A DNA stretch of 12,654 bases from Fidelibacterota bacterium (GTDB taxonomy: Bacteria > Fidelibacterota > UBA8477 > JABMPR01), in assembly GCA_030596225.1 (NCBI GenBank), contig JAUVKO010000036.1, positions 1 through 12,654 of the forward strand, written 5' to 3'. The translations under genes were made by a program, and so were the position numbers. The notes beneath the pieces are model-generated. The model saw nothing but the letters and a program-made list of their open reading frames with translations. It searched no databases and was not told where the DNA came from. Every line of letters starts with the position of its first letter. Position 1 is the first letter of the stretch. Positions 6,482-12,654 of this stretch are shown here, piece by piece.

Positions 6482-6976
6482 ACAGACTGCCTGTGCTTCA
6501 ACGGCATCACCCTGTCCAGTCATTCCCAAACCTTCTGTTGTTGTGGCTTTGACCGAAATATTATCAATGGAGATATTCAATGCTTCTGACAATGTTTTTC
6601 GCATCTCTAATAAAAATGGCATAACCTTAGGACGTTGAAGCACAATGGTTGCGTCAATATTGGAAACTTTATAGCCTTTTTCTTTAATTAGACCAATAAC
6701 ACGCTCCAGCAGATCGATGGAATAGATGCCTTCATAAACTGAATCTGTGTCAGGGAAGTGCTGTCCAATATCACCTAAAGCAAGTGCCCCGAGAATGGAA
6801 TCAGCAATAGCATGGGTTAATGCATCACCATCTGAGTGACCCAGAGTGCCTTTTTCAAAAGGAATCTTAACCCCTCCCAGCACCAGATCGCGGCCTTCCA
6901 CCAAACGATGAACATCATACCCTGTACCTATTCTAAGGTTAGGGGTTAGGTATTTGTCGTCGGGTGGTTTAACCAT
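6458..6976 (-). CDS. ispF: 2-C-methyl-D-erythritol 2,4-cyclodiphosphate synthase (IspF)
   Basis: Homotrimeric, metal-dependent cyclase of the MEP pathway. It acts one step after IspE, converting the phosphorylated CDP-methylerythritol to the cyclodiphosphate with loss of CMP. Zinc-site motif GYDVHRL (18-24) gives Asp20 and His22. GHSDGDALTHAIADSILGAL follows at about 46-65, with DIGQHFPDTD after it. The C-terminal TTTEGLGMTGQGDAVEAQAV corresponds to the family's TTTEGLGFTGRGEGIAAQAV. Length is 172 against a usual 155-160; the excess is a 14-residue leader (MVKPPDDKYLTPNL) before the normal start RIGTGYDVH. No other in-frame start lies closer. The leader follows directly on a 9-bp repeat tract. 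Function is secure; the leader is odd. Confidence 0.95.
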   Translation of the reverse strand: MVKPPDDKYLTPNLRIGTGYDVHRLVEGRDLVLGGVKIPFEKGTLGHSDGDALTHAIADSILGALALGDIGQHFPDTDSVYEGIYSIDLLERVIGLIKEKGYKVSNIDATIVLQRPKVMPFLLEMRKTLSEALNISIDNISVKATTTEGLGMTGQGDAVEAQAVCLLARIAE

Positions 6977-6979
6977 AAA

Positions 6980-7010
6980 CTTTCTCTGCGTTCTTTGCGT
7001 TCTCTGTGGT
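6980..7010 (-). repeat. 9-bp-period CACAGAG repeat tract upstream of ispF
   Basis: Read on the minus strand from 7010 the units are ACCACAGAG, AACGCAAAG, AACGCAGAG, then AAAG: three 9-bp units with few changes. It ends 3 nt before the ispF ATG at 6976, so its last AGAGAAAG may stand in for a Shine-Dalgarno. The head ACCACAGA matches the head of the CACAGAT tract at 6409, on the opposite strand, so the two tracts point at each other around ispF. Confidence 0.65.
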
Positions 7011-7036
7011 TAAGAATTTTCTTTTGGTGAATCACT

Positions 7037-8092
7037 CTATCTAATGAACATTGCATCACCATAACTAAAAAAGCGATAACCTTTTTCCACGGCAATCTTA
7101 TAAGCGTTAAGAATCTTTTCCTTCGAGGACATTGCTGAAACGAGCATGAGCAAAGTAGACTTGGGCTGGTGAAAGTTAGTAATGACTCCATCTACGACCC
7201 GGAAAGTGTAGGGTGGGTAAATGAATTTATTCGTCCACCCATCACCTGCTTCAAGCTCACGGGGATACATGACAGCAGATTCAAGCGCACGTACAACGGT
7301 AGTCCCCACTCCAATCACACGTCGACCCTCGCTCTTAGCTTTCTTGATTGCGGCAACGGTATCTTCCGGGACATTATAGTATTCAGCATCCATTTGATGC
7401 TTGGTTATGTCCTCAACATTAACCGGTCGGAAAGTACCCAGGCCTACATGGAGAATCACCGTATGGATCTCAACTCCTTTTGCCTTGGCTTTTTCCAGTA
7501 ATGCGTCTGTAAAATGGAGACCGGCTGTTGGGGCTGCCACTGCTCCACGATGCTCAGCATATACGGTTTGGTATCTTTCCTTGTCTTTATCATCTGCCTC
7601 CCTATCGATGTATGGCGGCAAAGGCCAATGACCCACTTCATCCAAAATGGAAAAGAAATCACCTCCATTTTTATCAAACCGAATCACCCTACCACCAGAA
7701 ACCGTATTGTCAACAACATCACAGGTAATTTTATCCCCAATCACCAGTTTATTCCCCACCCGCACTTTTCGGGCGGGTTTAACCAGGGTTTCCCAAAGAT
7801 TATTACCCAGTTCACGAAGTAGAAATAATTCTATCTCTGTTTCAGTTTTATCCTTACGGGCATATAATCTGGACGGAAATACTTTGGTGTTATTCAAGAC
7901 AAGAACATCCCCGGCATTCAGAGTATCCACAATATTTGAAAATTTACTGTGTTTAACTTCTCCGGACTGTGAATCCATCAGCAGTAGTTTTGACCCATCC
8001 CGTTTGGCAGCAGGATATTGGGCGATCAATTCTTCAGGGAGATGATAATCAAAATCAGACAGGGTTAGTGCTTTGGCACGATCAAACAGCAT
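7037..8092 (-). CDS. queA: S-adenosylmethionine:tRNA ribosyltransferase-isomerase (QueA)
   Basis: Builds epoxyqueuosine on tRNAs with GUN anticodons (Asp, Asn, His, Tyr) by transferring the ribosyl part of SAM to 7-aminomethyl-7-deazaguanine at position 34. The 351 residues are of family length. Motifs in order: LSDFDYHLPEELIAQYP near residue 11, LNNTKVFPSRL, RYQTVYAEHRGAVAAPTAGL (about 173-192), HVGLGTFRPV, GVGTTVVRALES, NFHQPKSTLLMLVSAM, and the C-terminal YRFFSYGDAMFI. The first eight or nine residues (MLFDRAKAL) are a little longer than usual, but no later ATG fits. It starts 3 bp after the ruvB stop, so the two are probably co-transcribed; ruvB-queA is a common bacterial pair. No good Shine-Dalgarno is seen. 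Confidence 0.96.
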   Translation of the reverse strand: MLFDRAKALTLSDFDYHLPEELIAQYPAAKRDGSKLLLMDSQSGEVKHSKFSNIVDTLNAGDVLVLNNTKVFPSRLYARKDKTETEIELFLLRELGNNLWETLVKPARKVRVGNKLVIGDKITCDVVDNTVSGGRVIRFDKNGGDFFSILDEVGHWPLPPYIDREADDKDKERYQTVYAEHRGAVAAPTAGLHFTDALLEKAKAKGVEIHTVILHVGLGTFRPVNVEDITKHQMDAEYYNVPEDTVAAIKKAKSEGRRVIGVGTTVVRALESAVMYPRELEAGDGWTNKFIYPPYTFRVVDGVITNFHQPKSTLLMLVSAMSSKEKILNAYKIAVEKGYRFFSYGDAMFIR

Positions 8093-8095
8093 ATA

Positions 8096-9130
8096 TTATT
8101 CTTTCTTTCTTTGAAATAGTTCGGCTTGTGGTATCTCACTTTTTAATACGAAACCCAAATGACGGTATGCCTGGGGTGTAGCCTGACGCCCCCGGGCTGT
8201 TCTTATGAGAAATCCCTCCATGATAAGAAATGGCTCATATACTTCTTCCAGAGTATTAGCTTCCTCGCCAACCGCTACAGATAGAGAATTTAAACCAACC
8301 GGTCCTCCGTCAAATTTCTCGATCAATGCTGAAAGAATGCGCTTGTCCATGTCATCTAGACCATATTCATCCACATTTAACATTCCCAGGGCATCATCTG
8401 CAATCTGTTTATTGATAGAACCATTGCCTTTTACTTGAGCATAATCTCTCGTCCTGCGTAACAAACGATTTGCAATACGAGGGGTTCCACGACTTCGCCG
8501 GGCAAGCTCAAAAGCACCATCATCATCAATAGGTACATTAAGGATGTTGGCGGAGCGCTTTATGATAAGTTGAAGGTGTTCCGGTTCATAGAAATCCAGC
8601 CTTAGAACAACGCCAAAACGAGCACGCATGGGAGGAGTTAACAGACCGGCCCGGGTAGTGGCTCCAATAAGTGTGAATGGTTCCAGATTCAGTTGCACAC
8701 TACGGGCACTGGGTCCTTTGTCGATCATAATGTCAATCCGGTAATCTTCCATGGCTGAGTAAAGGTATTCTTCCACCACATGGTTCAAGCGATGCACTTC
8801 ATCGATGAAAAACACATCCCTGTCTTCCAGATTGGTCAGGAGTCCTGCCAAATCAGCTGCTTTATCCAGAACCGGACCTGAGGTGATCTTAATATTCACA
8901 CCAAGTTCTTTGGCCACCAACATAGCCAGAGTGGTTTTCCCCAGCCCGGGAGGTCCAAAGAGGAGAACATGATCCAGGGCTTCATTGCGTTGTATCGCGG
9001 CCTCGATGAAAATCTTTAGTTGATCTAAGGTGCGCTTCTGGCCCACAAAATCAGCCAGGCTTTGAGGGCGTAAAGCTCGGTCAAACTCCTGCTCTTCAGT
9101 TAATTGTTGAGGTTGGGTCAGATCACTCAT
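8096..9130 (-). CDS. ruvB: Holliday junction branch-migration helicase RuvB
   Basis: AAA+ motor that, with RuvA, drives Holliday junctions apart for RuvC to cut. The 344 residues are of normal length. Seen are RPQSLADFVGQ (about 22-32), Walker A GPPGLGKTT, Walker B FFIDEVHRL, the sensor/arginine-finger stretch GATTRAGLLTPPMRARFG, sensor 2 TPRIANRLLRRTRDYA, and the winged helix ending GFLIRTARGRQATPQAYRHLG. ruvA and ruvC are not nearby. The ATG at 9130 has no Shine-Dalgarno; the nearest GGAG is about 25 nt away behind two in-frame stops. A TATAAT sits 3 nt before the ATG, so initiation may be unusual or leaderless. Confidence 0.97.
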   Translation of the reverse strand: MSDLTQPQQLTEEQEFDRALRPQSLADFVGQKRTLDQLKIFIEAAIQRNEALDHVLLFGPPGLGKTTLAMLVAKELGVNIKITSGPVLDKAADLAGLLTNLEDRDVFFIDEVHRLNHVVEEYLYSAMEDYRIDIMIDKGPSARSVQLNLEPFTLIGATTRAGLLTPPMRARFGVVLRLDFYEPEHLQLIIKRSANILNVPIDDDGAFELARRSRGTPRIANRLLRRTRDYAQVKGNGSINKQIADDALGMLNVDEYGLDDMDKRILSALIEKFDGGPVGLNSLSVAVGEEANTLEEVYEPFLIMEGFLIRTARGRQATPQAYRHLGFVLKSEIPQAELFQRKKE

Positions 9131-9185
9131 AATATTATATAATGACTACTATTTCTCCGTATTGCTAATGGATGTCATATCAACA

Positions 9186-9269
9186 TTAATCCATAAATTT
9201 TTGTACTTGTGGTACTATAGTTAACCTGCCATCGCTTTCAGCTTCGCCATGGTTATCCGCCTCATTCAT
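9186..9269 (-). CDS. Possible 27-residue small ORF between uvrA and ruvB
   Basis: On the minus strand an ATG at 9269 opens 27 codons (MNEADNHGEAESDGR, then LTIVPQVQKFMD) ending in TAA, 55 bp before ruvB. AGGA lies 9 nt upstream of the ATG, an acceptable Shine-Dalgarno, and a stop lies in frame just above. I recognise no family. Its 5' end overlaps the right side of the 9253-9310 hairpin, so it could be a leader peptide, a gene remnant, or chance. Confidence 0.2.
   Translation of the reverse strand: MNEADNHGEAESDGRLTIVPQVQKFMD
9203..9215. promoter_or_regulatory. GTAC-N5-GTAC motif upstream of ruvB
   Basis: Two GTAC tetramers are separated by TTGTG, giving a dyad that is also a 9-bp direct repeat, about 75 bp before the ruvB start. 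It loosely resembles cyanobacterial LexA boxes (GTAC-N4-GTWC) but the spacer is one base longer, and I find no second copy before uvrA. An operator role is speculative. Confidence 0.2.
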
Positions 9270-9310
9270 ATGCCCAGGTCCTGACCTTTACTGCTAAGGA
9301 AGGCGGATAA
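9253..9310. repeat. Nested inverted repeat in the uvrA-ruvB spacer
   Basis: TTATCCGCCT (9253-9262) and AGGCGGATAA (9301-9310) are perfect 10-bp complements. Between them AGGTC (9276-9280) and GACCT (9283-9287) are also complementary. A further short pair, TGCCG (9316-9320) and CGGCA (9332-9336), lies just beyond. On the minus strand the T-run precedes the stem, so it does not look like a uvrA terminator. It is probably a structured RNA leader, an intergenic repeat, or a decayed mobile piece. Confidence 0.5.
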
Positions 9311-9350
9311 AAATGTGCCGGCAAATATAGTCGGCAAGAGGGGCTGTTTC

Positions 9351-9384
9351 CAAGTAGAGACATAACATATTACGGCTCTACTTG
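9351..9384. repeat. 9-bp inverted repeat at the uvrA stop codon
   Basis: CAAGTAGAG (9351-9359) and CTCTACTTG (9376-9384) pair perfectly around a 16-nt loop that itself holds TAA/TTA. One arm contains the uvrA TAG stop. No U-tract follows on the minus strand, so it may protect the mRNA 3' end rather than terminate transcription. Confidence 0.5.
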
Positions 9385-12200
9385 TTTAACATTTTTTTCA
9401 AGTAGTGTCCGGTGTAGGAACGCTTAATTTTTGAAATCTCTTCAGGGGTTCCCGTGGCAATAAGTTCCCCCCCTTCATCACCGCCTTCAGGGCCAAGATC
9501 AATGACATGATCTGCTGATTTGATCACATCAAGATTATGTTCAATGACCAAAACCGTGTTTCCCTTTTCAACCAATCGATTGAGCACCAAGAGCAGCATT
9601 TTGACATCATCGAAATGGAGACCAGTAGTAGGCTCATCCAGGATATAGAAAGTTCTACCCGTCCCTACCCGACTTAATTCACTAGCCAGTTTAACGCGCT
9701 GAGCTTCACCTCCTGAAAGAGTTGTTGCCTGTTGTCCTAGTTTTATGTATCCCAACCCTACTTCAACGAGTGTTTTAAGTTTCCTTTTGAGTCCGGGAAT
9801 AGCTTTAAAAAAGCTATAAGCTTCCTCTACAGACATCTCCAGAATTCCTGAGATATTCTTGCCCTTGTACTTGATCTGCAGGGTTTCCCGATTGTAGCGT
9901 TTTCCTTTACAGTCTTCACACTGTACATAGACATCCGGCATGAAGTGCATTTCGATCTTTCGTATCCCATCCCCCTGACAACTTTCACAACGCCCTCCCT
10001 TTACATTAAAGGAGAATCGTCCCGGCTTGTAACCCCTTATCTTGGCTTCGGGTAATTGCGAAAATAGATCACGAACGAAAGTAAATGCGCCTGTGTACGT
10101 GGCAGGATTGGAGCGGGGTGTTCGACCAATTGGTGACTGGTCAATATTGACGACCTTATCTATGTAGGCCAAACCTTCAACGCGCTCGAACGGCAGACTG
10201 GTGATCTTGGTATTATAAATTGATCTGGCCATAGCCGGGTATAATGTCTGATTGATCAAAGATGATTTTCCCGAGCCTGATACTCCAGTCACACAAATAA
10301 ATTTTCCTAAAGGGAAATCCAGTGTAATCTTTTGCAAATTGTTGCCCTTGGCTCCTACTAACGTAATCTTGCTATTCCTGCCCTCTCGTCTTTGCAGAGG
10401 AACAGGGATTTTCATTTCACCAGATAAATATTTTGCAGTTATTGATTTTTTGTTTTTTAAGAATGTTTTGGGTGGTCCGATGGCAACTATTTCACCACCA
10501 TGTTCTCCAGCTCCAGGTCCCATGTCCACGATAATATCAGCTTCTTCCATGGTTTCCTGATCATGTTCAATAACCAATACTGTGTTACCAAGATCACGGA
10601 GATGCTTGAGAGTTTTGATAAGCCGTTTATTGTCTCGTTGGTGCAACCCAATAGATGGTTCATCAAGAATATAAAGGACTCCGACGAGCTGGGAACCTAC
10701 CTGAGTTGCTAAGCGAATACGTTGAGCTTCACCACCTGATAATGTTCCGGCTGTGCGAAACAAGTTTAAATAATCCAAACCAACGTTAATCAGAAAACTT
10801 AACCGGGCTGTTACTTCTTTTAAGATTTGTTTTCCGATATGTTCTTCAGTTTCTGAGAGTTTTAAATTTTCGATAAAGGTATGAACTTCTTTGATTGGCA
10901 TATGACTCAGATCGGTAATGCTTTTGCCACCGATTAAAATATGATTTGCTTCAATCCTGAGTCTTGTACCACTGCATGATTCGCAAGGAAGAGAACTCAT
11001 AAATCCTTCGATCCATTTGCGGATACCGGGTGAGGTGGTTTGTTTATATCGTCGCTCCAAATTTGGGATTACTCCTTCAAAACCACCTTCATATTCTCCT
11101 TTCCATCGTTCAGATTCATATGCCATCTTAATCTTTTTATCTCCGGTCCCCCGAATAATCGCTTCTTGAGCCTCTTCACTAATACTGTTCCAGGGTTGCG
11201 TGAATTTGAAATTATAATGTTTTGCTAAGCTTTTTAAGATGGCCGCATACCAGTTTCCCCGGGGCTGTTCACCCAAGGGCGCAACTGCTCCCTGTAATAG
11301 AGACTTGCGTTTATCGGGAACAATGAGGTTTATATCTATACTTGTTTGCATTCCCAATCCATCGCAATCAGGGCAAGCTCCATATGGACCATTGAAAGAG
11401 AATAAACGTGGTTCCAGTTCCGGGTAACTGATCTCACAATAGGGACAGGCATAATGTTCAGAGAAGATATGCTCTTGTTCGCCAACAACATCAACGATGA
11501 CCATTCCAGTTCCATGTTTTAAGGCAAGTTCTACTGAATCTGTCAAGCGATCTTTATATTCTTGATTGACTATTAGTCTATCAACAACGATTTCAATCTT
11601 GTGTTTTTTGTTTTTCTCCAGAGATATATTTTTTGCTATTTCTTTGATCTTGCCATCAACACGTACACGTACAAATCCTTCTCTCTTGATTTCCTTGAAA
11701 GTCTCTTTAAACTCACCTTTCCTGCTCCGTACAATAGGCGACAAGATTTGGATGTTTGCATCCTGTTTTAAGTTCAATATGGAATCAACAATTTGTTGGA
11801 CAGTTTGGCGTGTTATGGGTCGACCACAATTGTAGCATTCGGGTTTTCCAATTCTGGCAAACAACAATCTTAAGTAATCATGAATTTCTGTGACGGTTCC
11901 AACAGTTGATCGTGGATTTCTTCCTGCTGATTTTTGCCCAATAGATATTGCTGGAGATAAGCCGTCGATATAATCCACATCAGGCTTTTCCATAAGTCCT
12001 AAGAACTGGCGGGCGTAAGCTGATAAAGATTCAACATATCTGCGTTGACCCTCGGCATAGATTGTATCAAAAGCCAAAGAGGTTTTTCCGGAGCCCGATA
12101 GCCCGGTAATGACAATGAATTTATCCCGGGGTAGTTCCAGATTTATGTTTTTAAGATTGTGCTCTCGGGCACCCTGAATAATCAATTTTTCACTACGCAT
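9378..12200 (-). CDS. uvrA: Excinuclease ABC subunit A (UvrA)
   Basis: DNA-damage sensor of nucleotide excision repair; a dimer with two ABC ATPase modules per chain that loads UvrB. The 940 residues match E. coli UvrA in length. Walker A motifs are GLSGSGKT (33-40) and GVSGSGKS (639-646). ABC signatures are LSGGEAQRIRLATQ (487-500) and LSGGEAQRVKLAS (828-840). Walker B regions are YILDEPSIGLH (510-520) and YILDEPTTGLH (852-862). Cysteine pairs CPYC (252-255) and CPDC (276-279) form the first zinc site; CESC (738-741) and CEDC (761-764) form the C-terminal DNA-binding zinc finger. Start ATG 12200 has TGAGGA 4 nt upstream. No known LexA box is recognised upstream, so SOS control is not shown. 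Confidence 0.98.
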   Translation of the reverse strand: MRSEKLIIQGAREHNLKNINLELPRDKFIVITGLSGSGKTSLAFDTIYAEGQRRYVESLSAYARQFLGLMEKPDVDYIDGLSPAISIGQKSAGRNPRSTVGTVTEIHDYLRLLFARIGKPECYNCGRPITRQTVQQIVDSILNLKQDANIQILSPIVRSRKGEFKETFKEIKREGFVRVRVDGKIKEIAKNISLEKNKKHKIEIVVDRLIVNQEYKDRLTDSVELALKHGTGMVIVDVVGEQEHIFSEHYACPYCEISYPELEPRLFSFNGPYGACPDCDGLGMQTSIDINLIVPDKRKSLLQGAVAPLGEQPRGNWYAAILKSLAKHYNFKFTQPWNSISEEAQEAIIRGTGDKKIKMAYESERWKGEYEGGFEGVIPNLERRYKQTTSPGIRKWIEGFMSSLPCESCSGTRLRIEANHILIGGKSITDLSHMPIKEVHTFIENLKLSETEEHIGKQILKEVTARLSFLINVGLDYLNLFRTAGTLSGGEAQRIRLATQVGSQLVGVLYILDEPSIGLHQRDNKRLIKTLKHLRDLGNTVLVIEHDQETMEEADIIVDMGPGAGEHGGEIVAIGPPKTFLKNKKSITAKYLSGEMKIPVPLQRREGRNSKITLVGAKGNNLQKITLDFPLGKFICVTGVSGSGKSSLINQTLYPAMARSIYNTKITSLPFERVEGLAYIDKVVNIDQSPIGRTPRSNPATYTGAFTFVRDLFSQLPEAKIRGYKPGRFSFNVKGGRCESCQGDGIRKIEMHFMPDVYVQCEDCKGKRYNRETLQIKYKGKNISGILEMSVEEAYSFFKAIPGLKRKLKTLVEVGLGYIKLGQQATTLSGGEAQRVKLASELSRVGTGRTFYILDEPTTGLHFDDVKMLLLVLNRLVEKGNTVLVIEHNLDVIKSADHVIDLGPEGGDEGGELIATGTPEEISKIKRSYTGHYLKKMLNK

Positions 12201-12489
12201 GCATTCCTCAACTTAAACTTTTAAGATATCTTATGGAGGGGCCTGCTGGAAGAGGATTTTACATTTGCCAGCATACTCCATTTCAGGTCTTCTCAGAATC
12301 TCTTTATCCCTTCATATCCCAGGCAGGCTTGTCATAAACTAATACAACAGTATGTCTGCATTTTAAGCTCACACCCAATAACTACATGTTGACCCTGCGG
12401 TCGGTTATCAATTATTTCAACCCCTGGCGCACATAAACACTACTTCACACCAATAAGCGATTTAAACATCCATTTAGCGAATTTCCCTA
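12201..12489. other. Non-coding leader region upstream of uvrA
   Basis: No ORF of useful length and no recognised RNA family. The uvrA Shine-Dalgarno (TGAGGA, 12205-12210) is at its edge. Weak dyads are present, such as TGCTGG/CCAGCA at 12244-12273 and GACC-CTGC-GGTC near 12390, but none looks like a terminator or riboswitch. I could not pick a convincing promoter for uvrA. Confidence 0.5.
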
Positions 12490-12654
12490 TTATACCAATT
12501 GCAGTTCTATAGTGTCTATTAATTTCAAAATATTTTAGTGCTTTTACGATCTTAATGTTTTCTGCATAGCCATGGCTATGGATAAAATATTAAGTGAAGT
12601 AAAACGGTAAAAGATGAAGAAATTACAGGCAGTTTGGAACTGTAATTGGTATAA
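12490..12654. mobile_element. 165-bp palindromic MITE/ERIC-like element
   Basis: The outer arms TTATACCAATTGCAGTTC (12490-12507) and GAACTGTAATTGGTATAA (12637-12654) are complementary at 17 of 18 positions. The centre CATAGCCATGGCTATG (12565-12580) is a perfect 16-bp palindrome on the same axis. Between these, the two 80-base halves align at roughly three quarters identity when one is reverse-complemented, including shared blocks TAATTTC, TTTTAC and CTTAAT. The whole stretch can thus fold back end to end. It holds no ORF. This is the form of a foldback MITE or an ERIC-type intergenic repeat. The terminal TA dinucleotides would suit a TA-targeting transposase, but no flanking duplication can be tested because the window ends at the arm. 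Confidence 0.75.

Noticed and set aside
6946..7191. 81-codon minus-strand ORF ending in NHRERKERRES
   Set aside because: It overlaps queA and ispF in another frame; the NHRERKER string is the usual translation of the CACAGAG repeat tract, not a protein.
9253..9310. Intrinsic terminator of uvrA or an integron attC site
   Set aside because: On the minus strand the T-run is before the stem rather than after it, and the conserved attC core GTTRRRY/RYYYAAC arrangement is absent.
12244..12273. TGCTGG/CCAGCA dyad as a regulatory hairpin before uvrA
   Set aside because: Only 6 bp with an 18-nt loop and no extension; such pairs are expected by chance.
1..12654. CRISPR array, toxin-antitoxin, defence or phage genes
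   Set aside because: No spaced direct-repeat array and no such proteins; all full-length genes are housekeeping.

Overview
The window is about 12.65 kb of bacterial chromosome. Eleven protein genes and one tRNA gene all read on the minus strand. In transcription order (high to low coordinates) they are uvrA, ruvB, queA, ispF, a DedA-family gene, ispE, tRNA-Gln(UUG), prs, rplY, pth, hppA, and the 5' part of a DUF523 (TudS-like) gene cut by the window start. Gene identities rest on conserved motifs I can read in the translations; no database search was possible.

Organism: the gene set is bacterial housekeeping, with moderate GC (roughly 40-50%), the MEP isoprenoid route, a long CTC/TL5-type L25, and a membrane pyrophosphatase carrying the K+-dependence alanine. 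The tRNA has no encoded CCA. Shine-Dalgarno sites are strong in front of hppA and rplY but weak or absent in front of ruvB, queA, dedA and ispE. This fits an uncultured lineage near the Fibrobacterota-Chlorobiota-Bacteroidota group (Marinimicrobia or KSB1-like). That placement is a low-confidence impression.

Layout: (a) 12490-12654 is an end-to-end imperfect palindrome with 18-bp terminal arms, a MITE-like or ERIC-like element lying at the very edge of the window. (b) 12201-12489 is non-coding leader before uvrA. (c) 9378-12200 and 8096-9130 encode the DNA-repair proteins UvrA and RuvB, separated by a 247-bp spacer rich in inverted repeats. (d) 3025-8092 holds tRNA modification (queA), two MEP-pathway enzymes around a DedA membrane protein (ispF-dedA-ispE), tRNA-Gln, and the prs-rplY pair. 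(e) 247-2999 holds pth and hppA, which overlap by 4 bp. (f) 1-238 is the DUF523 gene fragment, about 62% GC and clearly unlike its neighbours.

Shared themes are translation (tRNA-Gln, Pth, L25, QueA), isoprenoid and polyprenyl-phosphate supply (IspF, IspE, possibly DedA), PRPP synthesis with energy-conserving pyrophosphate hydrolysis (Prs, HppA), and DNA repair (UvrA, RuvB). I see no clear defence system, phage module or CRISPR array. The most unusual content is non-coding: the palindromic element, two CACAGA-type repeat tracts facing each other around ispF, and the structured uvrA-ruvB spacer. The abrupt compositional step at the low-coordinate end is also notable.
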